Source: Virgibacillus natechei (lineage in GTDB: Bacteria > Bacillota > Bacilli > Bacillales > Amphibacillaceae). From it: a DNA stretch of 64,000 nucleotides. The position numbers and the translations under genes were made by a program. The stretch is from the NCBI RefSeq assembly GCF_026013645.1, contig NZ_CP110224.1:2542001-2606000 (forward strand). The letters are read 5' to 3'. How positions within the stretch are numbered: position 1 is the stretch's first letter; the number at the start of each line of letters is the position of its first letter. A model generated the notes under the pieces. The model was not told the DNA's origin. It did no database searches and saw only the letters and a program-made list of their open reading frames with translations. This document shows positions 37,861 to 46,376 of the stretch, piece by piece.

Positions 37861-37881
37861 ATTCCTACATTTACGTTATTG

Positions 37882-39018
37882 CTATACCTTATATGGTACT
37901 TTGATTAATACTTTCGTTCCTTTGCCCTTTACTGAATCTATATTTAAATTCCCTTCAAGCATTTCTACACGCTCGCGCATGCCTATCAGCCCAAAAGATT
38001 TATCTTTTTTTATGGATGGGTCGAAACCTTTACCATCATCTTTAATAATCACCGTCAGGTAGTCTGTACAAATTTCCAAATTAACTCGAATTAAAGATGC
38101 ATCTGCGTGTTTCACCGCATTTTGAACGGCTTCCTGTACTAATCGAAAAAAAGCAATTTCATACTTCTGGTTCAAGCGCTTATCTTCGCCTATAGATGAA
38201 AATTCGATCGTGGAGCCATTATAATCTTCAATCGTTGAAACATATTTTTTAAGCGTTGGTATTAGACCTAAATCATCAAGGGCCATTGGACGAAGATCAT
38301 AAATAATTCGCCTGACTTCATATAATGAGGTACGAATCATCTTACGGACACTTTTCATTTCATTTAATGCTTTATCTATATTATTTTCACGAAAAGACCG
38401 ATCTACAAGCTCTGAACGTAGTAAGATATTTGCTAGCATTTGCGCTGGGCCGTCATGAATTTCCCGTGATATCTTCTTACGTTCCTCTTCTTGTGCCTCG
38501 ATAATCTTCAGGCCAAACTCCTGTTTTTCTTTTGCTTCTTCGATCATTTCATTAACTTGTCTAAAATCATCCTGTAAATAAGTGAGAATGACGGTAATCT
38601 TACCAGCTAAACCTTCTGCACGTTCTATCGTCTGATTTAAGGTGATTAACCTTCTTTCTATATCATCACGCTTCTCACGCAATACTTTTTCCTCTTGTTG
38701 CAGCATGGCAAGCCTGGTTTGCATCTCATGTGTACTCTCATATACTTCGCGAATTTCTGTTTCTGTGTATCGATCAAAATATCTACTAACTTCTGCTAGA
38801 CGCCGCCTGGAAAATCTCACCTTTTGTTCAAGCTGGTCTCCATTACTAATATGCTGGAATACTTTTTCTTTTGTCTCTTTCAACTCTCGTACTAGATGCT
38901 CATGCTCACTACGAGCCTCTTCACTGATATGGAATATCTCATCTTTACTATTTTCTACCACATCAATCATTTCGTCGATTACATAGTCTAAAGCATTTTC
39001 AGTTAACTTTTGTGCCAA
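37882..39018 (-). CDS. degS: Cytoplasmic sensor kinase DegS
   Basis: A 378-residue soluble histidine kinase with an N-terminal coiled coil (about 1-170), phospho-acceptor His188 in ISREIHDGPAQML and an ATPase domain (VQEAVQNAVKHA, DDGKGFD, GLIGMRERV). It phosphorylates DegU. No transmembrane segments, as in B. subtilis. A degS-degU gap of 112 bases, holding half an R2 repeat, is unusual for a pair that is normally close. Confidence 0.95.
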   Translation of the reverse strand: MAQKLTENALDYVIDEMIDVVENSKDEIFHISEEARSEHEHLVRELKETKEKVFQHISNGDQLEQKVRFSRRRLAEVSRYFDRYTETEIREVYESTHEMQTRLAMLQQEEKVLREKRDDIERRLITLNQTIERAEGLAGKITVILTYLQDDFRQVNEMIEEAKEKQEFGLKIIEAQEEERKKISREIHDGPAQMLANILLRSELVDRSFRENNIDKALNEMKSVRKMIRTSLYEVRRIIYDLRPMALDDLGLIPTLKKYVSTIEDYNGSTIEFSSIGEDKRLNQKYEIAFFRLVQEAVQNAVKHADASLIRVNLEICTDYLTVIIKDDGKGFDPSIKKDKSFGLIGMRERVEMLEGNLNIDSVKGKGTKVLIKVPYKV

Positions 39019-39148
39019 AGTCTTTCACCAACCTATGCTATAATTATACGCAGACGTTCTTTTTTTTAACAGGGTCTTTTATCATACTTTCATAAAGTTC
39101 TATTCTTATTATATACTAAATTCCAGGTTTTAGGGAGGTTCCAATTAG

Positions 39149-39796
39149 ATGTTAGCAAATTATTTCACCGTTAAAAAAGAAGGAGAAGACCAGGTAATCA
39201 TCCAAAAGTCACGATTTATTGGGTATGTCAAGCGTGTTGAAACAGAAGAAGAAGCACAAAATTTCATTCAAAAGATAAAGAAAAAGCACCATGATGCTAC
39301 CCATAACTGCTCGGCTTATATGATTGGCGAAAATGATCAAATCCAAAAGGCAAACGATGATGGCGAACCGAGCGGTACAGCCGGAGTTCCCATGCTGGAA
39401 GTATTAAAAAAACAAGGCTTAAAAGATACAGCCATCGTAGTTACAAGATACTTTGGAGGCATTAAACTTGGAGCTGGTGGTTTAATCCGTGCCTATGGGA
39501 GTACAACCTCAAAAGCCATTCAAACAACCGGTATTGTTAAAAGACAACTTATGCAAGGCTTTTCCATAACCATTGACTATAATCTGTTAGGAAAACTCGA
39601 ACATGTATTACGTGATTCAGACCATATACTAGAGCAAATTAATTACATGGAAAAAGCTGAATTGATCGTTTATGTGAAAGATGGAGACGAGCAAGATTTT
39701 CACGAATGGATCATTAACCTGACAAGTGATCAAGCGGAGATTGTAAAAAAAGGTAGTGCTTATATCGAAATTGATGTTGAATCTACTGTAGAATAA
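39149..39796 (+). CDS. yvyE: YigZ/IMPACT-family protein YvyE
   Basis: A 215-residue protein: KSRFIGYVKRVETEEEA, HNCSAYMIG, DDGEPSGTAGVPML and the RYFGGIKLGAGGLIRAYG block. Divergent from degS as in B. subtilis. Cellular role is unclear; relatives affect translation or proteolysis. GGGAGG precedes ATG. Confidence 0.93.
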   Translation: MLANYFTVKKEGEDQVIIQKSRFIGYVKRVETEEEAQNFIQKIKKKHHDATHNCSAYMIGENDQIQKANDDGEPSGTAGVPMLEVLKKQGLKDTAIVVTRYFGGIKLGAGGLIRAYGSTTSKAIQTTGIVKRQLMQGFSITIDYNLLGKLEHVLRDSDHILEQINYMEKAELIVYVKDGDEQDFHEWIINLTSDQAEIVKKGSAYIEIDVESTVE

Positions 39797-39809
39797 TAAA
39801 ATTCGAGAT

Positions 39810-39847
39810 CCACCGATCGAATATACCAATTCGATCGATGGGTTTTT
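39810..39847 (+). terminator. Terminator after yvyE
   Basis: CCACCGATCGAAT pairs with ATTCGATCGATGG around a short loop, then five T. Confidence 0.85.
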
Positions 39848-39920
39848 AAGTATACAATATATTGTGATTACACTGCGTTTGCTAGCGTAAATTTCCCGAT
39901 TCCTCACGCGACCTAGGAAA

Positions 39921-40640
39921 TCACAATTTCGACAATGCTGCCTCATCAGCAATAATGGTTACATGTTCATGCTGTTGTAAAATGGATGCTGGAAAGGATT
40001 CCGTCACTTCACCATTTACTAACCGAGCAAGGGCCTCTGCCTTTGCCTCACCAGAAACAAGCAATAAAATTTCTTTACTTTCCATAATTGTTTCGATTCC
40101 CATGGTAATTGCTTTCGTTGGAACTTCATCTATAGAACCAAAGAAACGCGCATTTGCATTCCGAGTAGACTCATCTAAGTCGACGACATGTGTTCGACTT
40201 GAAAAAGATGTGCCAGGCTCGTTAAAGCCGATATGTCCATTTAAACCCAATCCTAAAATCTGAATATCGACATGCCCTGCTTCACGAATGAACCGCTCAT
40301 AATCGTGACATTCTTTCTCCAAATCTACAGCCACACCATTTGGCAGATGTGCATTTTCATCAGGTATGTCAATATGCTTAAATAATTTATCATTCATATA
40401 ATACTGATAACTATTGGGGTCCTCTTTATTCAAACCAACATATTCGTCTAAATTAAACGTTGAAACATGGCGAAATGAAACGTCATCCGCTTCATCAATT
40501 ATACGATGATATAACCCTTCTGGCGTAGAGCCTGTTGCCAACCCTAATACTGGATTTTGTAGATGCTTTATCTTATTTAATACCATGGAACAAGTCTTCT
40601 CGCTCATTTCTTCATAACTATTTACGCTTATAATTTCCAT
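39921..40640 (-). CDS. nagB: Glucosamine-6-phosphate deaminase
   Basis: A 239-residue NagB converts glucosamine-6-phosphate to fructose-6-phosphate and ammonia. GLATGSTPEGLY, FNLDEYVGL and GLGLNGHIGFNEPG are the active-site blocks. The start is ATG 40640, 8-9 bases after GAGGAGG; it overlaps the nagA end, so the two are coupled. ATG 40649 is too close to the ribosome-binding site. Confidence 0.94.
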   Translation of the reverse strand: MEIISVNSYEEMSEKTCSMVLNKIKHLQNPVLGLATGSTPEGLYHRIIDEADDVSFRHVSTFNLDEYVGLNKEDPNSYQYYMNDKLFKHIDIPDENAHLPNGVAVDLEKECHDYERFIREAGHVDIQILGLGLNGHIGFNEPGTSFSSRTHVVDLDESTRNANARFFGSIDEVPTKAITMGIETIMESKEILLLVSGEAKAEALARLVNGEVTESFPASILQQHEHVTIIADEAALSKL

Positions 40641-41823
40641 CTTCTTCATCCTCCTCAAATGCAACCGCGCCACGGCAAATCGTGTATTTTATGTTTAATG
40701 CATCATCAACTAGGAGAACATCCGCATCTTTCTGTAATGCGATGCTACCTTTTTTTTCAAAAATACCGAGTTGTTTAGCCGGGTTAGCTGAAGCCATTTC
40801 AATAATATTTCGAATAGAAACGTTCGTCAATTGAAGCATTTGCTGCGCACCTTGATGCATCTTTAAAATACTGCCAGCCAATGTTCCATCTTCTAATACT
40901 GCACGATCACTGGTAACGGTAACTGGCTGACCGCCTAACTCATAATCCCCTGCCTGCAAGCATTTAGCCCGCATCGCATCTGTAATTAAAATCAACCGTT
41001 CACTGCCCATATTCGCATAAATTAATTGAAGCATTCCAGGTGAAACATGAATCCCATCCGCAATCAATTCTGCACGCAATTCCTCCAGTTGAAAAGCTGC
41101 ACCTACAACACCAATATCCCGGTGGTGTATACCCGACATAGCGTTACATAGATGCGTCACCTGGCGAACACCATGTGAAACAGCCTTTTTCATACTAGCA
41201 AAATTTGCATCCGTATGACCAGCAGAAACATTCACACCAGATTTATATAAATAGTGAATAAAGGAGCCGTCCTCATCATGCTCGGGTGCCATCGTAATGG
41301 TTTTAATTTTATTGTTTGAAAGGTTTTGCCATTTTTTAAATTGCTCAATATCAGGCTTACAAATGTATTCGATTGGCTGTGCACCCTTTTTACTTCCTTC
41401 AATAAACGGACCTTCCAAATGCATACCAATTATTTCAGCCTGACCGCGTTTGGTTTCATAGGTAGCTACATTTTGTAAGGCGGCCTCAATATTTTCAGGG
41501 GACTGCGTAATCGTGGTTGCCAAGAAACTTGTTGTCCCCTCTTTTGGCAAGGCAGTTGCCATTGTATCTAACGCATCTGCAGTCGCATCCATCACATCTG
41601 CACCATTCGCCCCATGGATATGTCCATCAATAAACCCTGGAATAAGGTTTAAATCTGTACCATCTATTATTTTTAAGTTACTCGGATAGCTTGTCAACTG
41701 TTCATGTTCTTTTAAAATGGTCTCAATTCTACCATCTTTCATTAATATATTTCCGTTCATAATGACTGTTTTCTCTGTAAATATAGTGACATTTTTAATA
41801 TATAACGATAAGGAGGTATTCAT
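40618..41823 (-). CDS. nagA: N-acetylglucosamine-6-phosphate deacetylase
   Basis: A 401-residue amidohydrolase that removes acetate from GlcNAc-6-phosphate before NagB. Metal and substrate motifs are GFIDGHIHGANG, MHLEGPF, SAGHTDAN, THLCNAMS and LITDAM. The GntR-type regulator and GlcNAc transporter usual in such operons are not adjacent. AAAGGAC precedes the ATG. Confidence 0.94.
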   Translation of the reverse strand: MNTSLSLYIKNVTIFTEKTVIMNGNILMKDGRIETILKEHEQLTSYPSNLKIIDGTDLNLIPGFIDGHIHGANGADVMDATADALDTMATALPKEGTTSFLATTITQSPENIEAALQNVATYETKRGQAEIIGMHLEGPFIEGSKKGAQPIEYICKPDIEQFKKWQNLSNNKIKTITMAPEHDEDGSFIHYLYKSGVNVSAGHTDANFASMKKAVSHGVRQVTHLCNAMSGIHHRDIGVVGAAFQLEELRAELIADGIHVSPGMLQLIYANMGSERLILITDAMRAKCLQAGDYELGGQPVTVTSDRAVLEDGTLAGSILKMHQGAQQMLQLTNVSIRNIIEMASANPAKQLGIFEKKGSIALQKDADVLLVDDALNIKYTICRGAVAFEEDEEDGNYKRK

Positions 41824-41921
41824 ATTTGTTTAGTCCTTTCCGCAAAAAAGTATATAGTTGTCTATACATTAATATAAGTATATACAAATGCTAATTACTT
41901 TGCTAAGATTTTAAGTATATA

Positions 41922-42006
41922 ATAAAGTAAAACTTCATTCAGGGGTCGCATGTTAAACTGTGATAAAATAATACTTCATTCAGTGGGGTTGTCCGTAAAA
42001 TTGCCA
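41922..42006 (+). repeat. Repeat R2, two copies in tandem
   Basis: Copy one AAAACTTCATTCAGGGG ... GTTAAACTGTGATAAAA is joined directly to copy two ACTTCATTCAGTGGGG ... GTAAAATTGCCATAAAA. The second has a decayed right end. Confidence 0.7.
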
Positions 42007-42036
42007 TAAAAAAAGCTACATTCCTAAAAATGCAGC
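42007..42036 (-). terminator. Terminator after the 53-residue ORF
   Basis: Minus-strand GCTGCATT pairs with AATGTAGC (one G-T pair), followed by seven T; 10 bases after the ORF stop. Confidence 0.75.
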
Positions 42037-42046
42037 CAGGTATATC

Positions 42047-42208
42047 CTATTTTGCTACTGTTCCCGTTTTATTACTTTTTGCGCTTACACTATTCGTCAA
42101 TTCACTAACCAATGTTTGCACTAATTCCTGTGAGGATTTAATCTTATGACTTTCCGTTTCTTCAATTACTCTTTTTAACATGTTTTTATATTTTTCTTGC
42201 TCGCTCAT
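42047..42208 (-). CDS. Small hypothetical protein, 53 residues
   Basis: MSEQEKYKNMLKRVIEE, ending SNKTGTVAK, preceded by GGTGGAG at a good distance and followed by a terminator, so it is probably translated. It is polar, helical and has no membrane segment. I do not recognise it. It lies between nagA and sinR, transcribed with neither obviously. Confidence 0.6.
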   Translation of the reverse strand: MSEQEKYKNMLKRVIEETESHKIKSSQELVQTLVSELTNSVSAKSNKTGTVAK

Positions 42209-42534
42209 TTTCTCCACCCTTTGATATAAAATGACATCATCTCGTCAGATCGTACTATAGTACAAAACAAAAGTAAACCACCTGCAAAAACGAAACTATC
42301 TTATAAAACTTTCCTATTTGCTAATAAAAACATCACCAGTATACAGTGATTAGCTTGATGGGGAGACCTTGATAAAATTAATCTACGATAGCATATGCAA
42401 TCGTTAGAAAAAAGGAATAAGCTAGGTTGTCCACATTTTGAAAATTTTCACAAGCATAAATCCATTATAAAGGCTTTCTCCTCAAATTACATCTTTTACC
42501 TTTCCAATTCTCGACTTATTTTGACAAATCACTG

Positions 42535-42720
42535 TTTTGACACAAGATCAAAGAAGACACGTAACTATCAGGTTGATTTCCACAGCGGGGTAAAAGTATC
42601 ATCCTTCATTTCAAATTACGTTGTCTTTTATATCAACTCCTACAATTTAAAAGCAACAATTGTCTTCGGTGGGACGAGTAAGCGCAGTTCCAACACTTCC
42701 GAAAAGTGCCTTACAAAAAA
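42535..42720 (+). repeat. Repeat R1, internally deleted copy
   Basis: Its left 60 bases match 1583-1640 (GTTTTGACACAAGA, CAGGTTGATTTCC) and its right 100 bases align without gaps to 2041-2140 (TTTAAAAGCAACAATTGTCT, GGGACGAGTAAGCGCAGT). The roughly 400-base middle is missing. The rest of 42209-42534 shows no gene. Confidence 0.75.
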
Positions 42721-42748
42721 ATAAACAGTAACCAGTATGGATCTATGG

Positions 42749-43072
42749 TTACTGTTTATTTCTCCATTTATTAAATTCGAGGTATTCCTTAAATTGTTCT
42801 TTCGTTACACCTGATTTCATTGCTTCTTGAACGATCGATAACCATTCGTCATCCAATTTATCTGTTACTTCCGTATTGTCTTCCTTAATTAGATCATTTG
42901 CGGAAACACCCAATACTTTACTTACTTTTTCGATAAACTGGATCGATGGGTTGGTTTGGAGGTTTCGCTCTATAGAACTTAAATATGATTTAGCTACTTT
43001 CGCTCGTTCAGCCAACTCAGATAGAGACATCTCCTTTTCTTGCCGTTTATTCTTTATTTTTTCACCGATCAA
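42749..43072 (-). CDS. sinR: Master biofilm repressor SinR
   Basis: A 107-residue SinR. The Xre-type HTH (MSLSELAERAKVAKSYLSSI, then NLQTNPSIQFIEKV) is nearly the B. subtilis sequence, and the C-terminal dimerisation helices (DDEWLSIVQEAMKSGVTKEQ, then YLEFNKWR) are conserved. SinR binds GTTCTYT boxes and represses matrix operons until SinI titrates it. It lies 72 bases after sinI. Confidence 0.95.
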   Translation of the reverse strand: MIGEKIKNKRQEKEMSLSELAERAKVAKSYLSSIERNLQTNPSIQFIEKVSKVLGVSANDLIKEDNTEVTDKLDDEWLSIVQEAMKSGVTKEQFKEYLEFNKWRNKQ

Positions 43073-43144
43073 GCCTTCTCACCCACTTTCAATGAAAATC
43101 ATAACATATAACAGGTGAGGAGTTCTATATAAAGCACAACTTAG

Positions 43145-43279
43145 TTATGTATTTTCTTTCTGCTCTGCATTGCTTAAAAATAAACGGATTTCATCAAGTG
43201 TCATCCCCTGCTCTTTCGCTTCCTTCATTAAATTCACCCATTCATAATCGATTGCACGCTTCTCCATTGTATCCATCAT
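43145..43279 (-). CDS. sinI: SinR antagonist SinI
   Basis: A 44-residue protein (MMDTMEKRAIDYEWVNLM, then KEAKEQGMTLDEIRLFL) that matches the SinI dimerisation helices (DLEWVELMVEAKE...SPEEIRKYL in B. subtilis) and the C-terminal part of the SinR next door. SinI breaks SinR tetramers by forming a SinI-SinR complex. The start is ATG 43279 or 43276, with GGGGGATGGG upstream. Its leader holds a c-di-GMP-I riboswitch. Confidence 0.9.
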   Translation of the reverse strand: MMDTMEKRAIDYEWVNLMKEAKEQGMTLDEIRLFLSNAEQKENT

Positions 43280-43299
43280 ATTCCCATCCCCCGCTTTAA

Positions 43300-43390
43300 T
43301 TTCCAGGAAATCCAGCCATCTTAGCCGTCAAGCTTTAGACCTGAGACTTTGCGTCCTTATTTTTCAATAAGTATGCCTTTTCTTAGGAAA
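43300..43390 (-). promoter_or_regulatory. Cyclic-di-GMP-I (GEMM-I) riboswitch in the sinI leader
   Basis: Read on the minus strand, the leader aligns block by block with the GEMM-I aptamer: AAAGGCATAC; a six-pair hairpin CTTATT-GAAA-AATAAG (43371-43356) with the GAAA tetraloop; the invariant GGACGCAAAG (43356-43347); CTCAGGTCTAAA; a second helix with AGC/GCU and GTCT/AGAT pairs; and ATGGCTGG near the tetraloop-receptor position. TTTCC (43390-43386) can pair with GGAAA (43304-43300) to close it. The sinI ribosome-binding site begins about 4-15 bases downstream, so ligand could control translation or termination. A TATAAT lies at 43415-43410, giving a start about 43403. Confidence 0.85.
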
Positions 43391-43516
43391 CATATTAGTT
43401 TGTAAGACTATTATACTATAATAAGCCAGTCTTTAGTGTGTCTTGTTTTGTCATATGGGAACTAGTTTTGTAAGGTAGTTCAACCTTATATTTCACTTTC
43501 TGTCGATTCAGATTGT

Positions 43517-44206
43517 CTATGCTTCATTAACCGGTTTATCTGCTTTTCTCATTCTTCTTCTATTATAAGCAATTAGTATCCCGCCACTTACCAGAAGCAA
43601 TCCGCCGATCAATAGTAAATTAAATATATTCGTAGCTGTGTCCGGCAGCCTTGATCCCCCAGCTAATCCATCGCCGCCACTACTGCCAATTGTTCCTGCA
43701 CTTACAGCTTCCTCCTCCATTTGACTTTCTTCTCCTGACGCTGAAAAAATCAATGAGAATTGTGCAGCCAATCCTTGGAAATCATTTCCTAACCCTGTCG
43801 GAAATCTTACTATAAAATTTAATTCCTCATCACTCGAGGCTTCTAGACTACGTGGTAACAATCCATCGAAATCTGCAAGTTTACCATTATACAATTCTTC
43901 CTCTTCGTCACTGACTTCAAGTAATAATTCATTGAATAACTTTTCTGATTCACTATCATTTCGAACTGTGGTGACATACTCAAATGCTGTTGCACCATTA
44001 TTTTGAATAACAGCAGACCTTGGTGCCCAGTCACCTGGTTTCATATTATCCACATCAAATAACATATCTTCAGGTGAAATGTTGATTATAATTTCTGCGC
44101 CCTCTTCTGCTTCTTCTGCAACAGAAGGTAAACTTGGAACACTTAAAGAAAGAATTATACTACCTAACATGGCTGTTATAAAAACACGGAGCTTCTTTCC
44201 CTTCAT
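43517..44206 (-). CDS. TasA-like protein with LPDTA wall-anchor signal
   Basis: A 229-residue exported protein. It has a signal peptide (about 1-30), a TasA/CalY-like domain in which NMKPGDWAPRSAVIQNNG parallels NIKPGDWTNESFELENDG of the fibre protein at 46419, a Gly/Ser linker, then LPDTA at residues 187-191, a hydrophobic segment and a basic tail (YNRRRMRK). LPxTA is the preferred signal of class D sortases, and such a sortase is encoded 3.4 kb away. ATG 44206 has AAAGGAAG upstream. It is the last gene of the sipW operon (gap 39 bases). I know no standard name; as a wall-bound base for TasA-type fibres it is my inference. Confidence 0.8.
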   Translation of the reverse strand: MKGKKLRVFITAMLGSIILSLSVPSLPSVAEEAEEGAEIIINISPEDMLFDVDNMKPGDWAPRSAVIQNNGATAFEYVTTVRNDSESEKLFNELLLEVSDEEEELYNGKLADFDGLLPRSLEASSDEELNFIVRFPTGLGNDFQGLAAQFSLIFSASGEESQMEEEAVSAGTIGSSGGDGLAGGSRLPDTATNIFNLLLIGGLLLVSGGILIAYNRRRMRKADKPVNEA

Positions 44207-44245
44207 AAGCATCTTCCTTTATCAGACATGAATTTTCAAAAAGTG

Positions 44246-44827
44246 TTACTTTGCATCAACCGTTTCTGTTTCTTGTTTTTTCTCCAATGTGTTTAACGTT
44301 CTCCATATTGAAACAATAGAATAGCCAAACAGTAACATGCCAGGAAGGATGAGTAATAACGCGCTCCCTTCAGGTGATTGAGCAAAATTGACGACATAAC
44401 CGACATAAGGGATTGTCACCCCACTATATACACCTACAACATTTTCAGCTAAAACTGGATTTGAGTCTACGGCATTATTATTGTCCCCTTTGGTTGTATA
44501 AAGAACGCCATTTTCTGTTGTATCTACCTCTGTAATTCGGTGGGTAATCAATCGATTCTCTTCTTCCACAAATGTAATAACATCCCCATTTTGTAAAGTT
44601 GCTGCTTCTTCAGATCCATCAATAGATTCAACAGCAATAATGGATCCGGTTTGAATTTCAGGCTCCATCGAACCAGATAGGACTGTCTTCAATTGATAAC
44701 CAAACACTTCTGGTTCTCCACCTGATAGACTTGTGAAAACAACCATTGCCGCTACGCTTACTAATAAAGTCATTAAGACCGTGGATATAACTCGATTTCC
44801 CCATTTCAATACGTTACGTTTTTTCAA
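44246..44827 (-). CDS. sipW: SipW-type signal peptidase I (ER type)
   Basis: A 193-residue membrane protease with catalytic Ser53 (SGSMEP), His96 (LITHRI) and Asp115 (TKGDNNNAVD): the Ser-His-Asp form of the archaeal/eukaryotic type, not Ser-Lys. In B. subtilis SipW processes TasA and TapA only. Transmembrane segments lie at about 14-34 and 155-175. The start is TTG, overlapping the tapA stop by four bases (TTGA), so the two are translationally coupled. Confidence 0.94.
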   Translation of the reverse strand: MKKRNVLKWGNRVISTVLMTLLVSVAAMVVFTSLSGGEPEVFGYQLKTVLSGSMEPEIQTGSIIAVESIDGSEEAATLQNGDVITFVEEENRLITHRITEVDTTENGVLYTTKGDNNNAVDSNPVLAENVVGVYSGVTIPYVGYVVNFAQSPEGSALLLILPGMLLFGYSIVSIWRTLNTLEKKQETETVDAK

Positions 44828-45654
44828 CCTTCGTCACCTTCCTCTTCAGTGGTTGCTTTATTACTGGATTCTTCTTTTGTTTCTTCTTTGTCAGCATTTT
44901 CTTCTACTTCACTTCCGCCTTCATCATCCTTTTTGCCTTCCTCTTTTGTATTTTTCTCTTCAGTATTTGTCTCATTTTCTTCGTTCTCTTCTTTTTCATT
45001 TTCTTCTACTTCTTTACTTGCTGCATTATCTTCATCAGGTTTTTCATCCTCTGATGTTTGTTTCTCATTATTTTTTGTAGTCTCTTCCTTATCTTCTATA
45101 TTTTCATCTGTATTTGTCTGGTGCCCTGGAGGACAATTAATCTTAATCGATTTACTCCACGCTTCTTCTTCCACATGCTCATCATGTTGATAGGCAACAA
45201 ATGCATATCTTCCCGGTTCACTGGCCTTAAAAGTCAGTTCCGTTGTTTCTCCACTTTTTAGCGCTTCAATGCTTCCTTCTCCTTTACCAAGATCCATTTT
45301 ATCTCCGTGCTTTTCAGGATTGCCATTTTCTATATAGTACACATCATAGGTACTATCGCTTTGCATATCCCCGTCAGCAGTATTTTTTATCTCCGCTTTT
45401 AAGGTCGTTGGTTCACAAGTCTTGATATTTTCATTTCCATTTTTTATAAATGCTAATGAACTTTCATCCACAGGTTCCCAAAACCCTGCATAAATAATTC
45501 CATTTGTATTATTCGCATTTGTAAAATAGGCAGAGGTATTCGTAGTTAAGTAAGTTACAGAAAAAACCATTAAATACCAAATCATAATCACCTTACCGAT
45601 AAGCAAAAACAGTTGAAAATTCGATCTATGTTTCCTTAACCGAGTCCTTCTCAA
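44824..45654 (-). CDS. tapA: TapA-like matrix fibre assembly/anchor protein
   Basis: A 276-residue protein. A signal segment (about 12-35) ends with TTNTSAYFTN, the SipW-dependent type. A folded domain (to about 170) has paired cysteines (KTCEPTTLKAEIKN; INCPPG) and EPGRYAFVAYQHDEHVEEEA, which parallels TapA's KPGIYAFKVY...EWSEPM. About 100 very acidic disordered residues follow (Glu, Lys, Asn, Thr). B. subtilis TapA also has an acidic C-terminus. It starts with TTG, 6 bases after GGTGGAG. In B. subtilis tapA-sipW-tasA is one operon; here tasA genes precede it. Confidence 0.82.
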   Translation of the reverse strand: MRRTRLRKHRSNFQLFLLIGKVIMIWYLMVFSVTYLTTNTSAYFTNANNTNGIIYAGFWEPVDESSLAFIKNGNENIKTCEPTTLKAEIKNTADGDMQSDSTYDVYYIENGNPEKHGDKMDLGKGEGSIEALKSGETTELTFKASEPGRYAFVAYQHDEHVEEEAWSKSIKINCPPGHQTNTDENIEDKEETTKNNEKQTSEDEKPDEDNAASKEVEENEKEENEENETNTEEKNTKEEGKKDDEGGSEVEENADKEETKEESSNKATTEEEGDEG

Positions 45655-45759
45655 TTAAATCTCCACCTTTACAAAATGCTAGATTGTTGGATCTTTATAT
45701 GTATTCCTAAGTACATTATTTACTGTAAGTAATGCACTTAAGAATAGATAGAAAGGATT

Positions 45760-45781
45760 GGAAGGAGAAAGGTCTCCTTCC
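45760..45781. terminator. Stem-loop between the second fibre gene and tapA
   Basis: GGAAGGAGA, AAGG, TCTCCTTCC: a perfect 9-base stem 15 bases after the upstream stop. T content after it on the minus strand is moderate (AATCCTTTC), so it may terminate partly or protect the upstream mRNA end. Confidence 0.65.
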
Positions 45782-45796
45782 TTACTATAAAGCCCT

Positions 45797-46333
45797 TTAT
45801 TCATCAATTGTTTGCATTGCTTGAAACTTCCATTCTAGTTCCATTGATTCCCCTTGATATTTATTCTGATCAATATTTTCATCCTCAACAAACTCAAACT
45901 CAACATCAACCCTGATTTCTTCATCGACCGCAAATTCTTCAATAATAACCAACTTTTCCAGTTCATCTAATGACATTTCCTTATCCGCTTCAATTTCATC
46001 TTTATTAACTTTCAATGAATTAATAGTAATTTGACTTCCAAAATCCTCATTATCAGTTATAATTGAAAATAGCGTTACATCTCCAATTTCCAATGACCCA
46101 TCATTCGTTAAATCAAATGAATAGTCAAATTTATCTCCTGGTTGCTTATTATCAAATTCAAACAATACCCCATCTTCCATATCACTTATTCCTAATTCCA
46201 ATGTTCCCGATTGAATGTTATTTGTTGTTTCTATCTCATCACTAAAGTACGCGAATGTGCCTCCACTAATTAAAATTATTCCTAATGCACCTGCAACAAA
46301 ACTCGTGATTAATTTATGTTTTATATTCAGCAT
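45797..46333 (-). CDS. TasA/CalY-family matrix protein (second copy)
   Basis: A 178-residue exported protein. Its signal ends SGGTFAYFSDEIE, the SipW-cognate signature, and NKQPGDKFDYSFDLTNDGSL is the family core. It is very acidic. TasA/CalY proteins polymerise by donor-strand exchange into matrix fibres or act as camelysin-type surface proteins. Its ribosome-binding site holds a run of nine G. Whether it is closer to CalY or TasA cannot be decided by eye. Confidence 0.87.
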   Translation of the reverse strand: MLNIKHKLITSFVAGALGIILISGGTFAYFSDEIETTNNIQSGTLELGISDMEDGVLFEFDNKQPGDKFDYSFDLTNDGSLEIGDVTLFSIITDNEDFGSQITINSLKVNKDEIEADKEMSLDELEKLVIIEEFAVDEEIRVDVEFEFVEDENIDQNKYQGESMELEWKFQAMQTIDE

Positions 46334-46338
46334 GACCT

Positions 46339-46347
46339 CCCCCCCCC
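46339..46347 (-). repeat. Run of nine G in the ribosome-binding site of the second fibre gene
   Basis: On the minus strand the leader reads GAAGGGGGGGGGAGGTCATG. A homopolymer of nine G directly adjoins the Shine-Dalgarno AGG. Gain or loss of a G would change the strength or spacing of the site. Confidence 0.6.
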
Positions 46348-46376
46348 TTCTATATATATTTTGTATGTAAGTCAGA

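Noticed and set aside
42395..42724. 109-residue open frame on the plus strand
   Set aside because: Most of it is the deleted R1 copy; no ribosome-binding site; the long R1 copy does not keep the frame.
44733..45261. Long open frames opposite tapA and sipW
   Set aside because: They are shadows of the acidic, low-complexity tapA tail (Glu/Lys codons read backwards as Phe/Leu/Ser).
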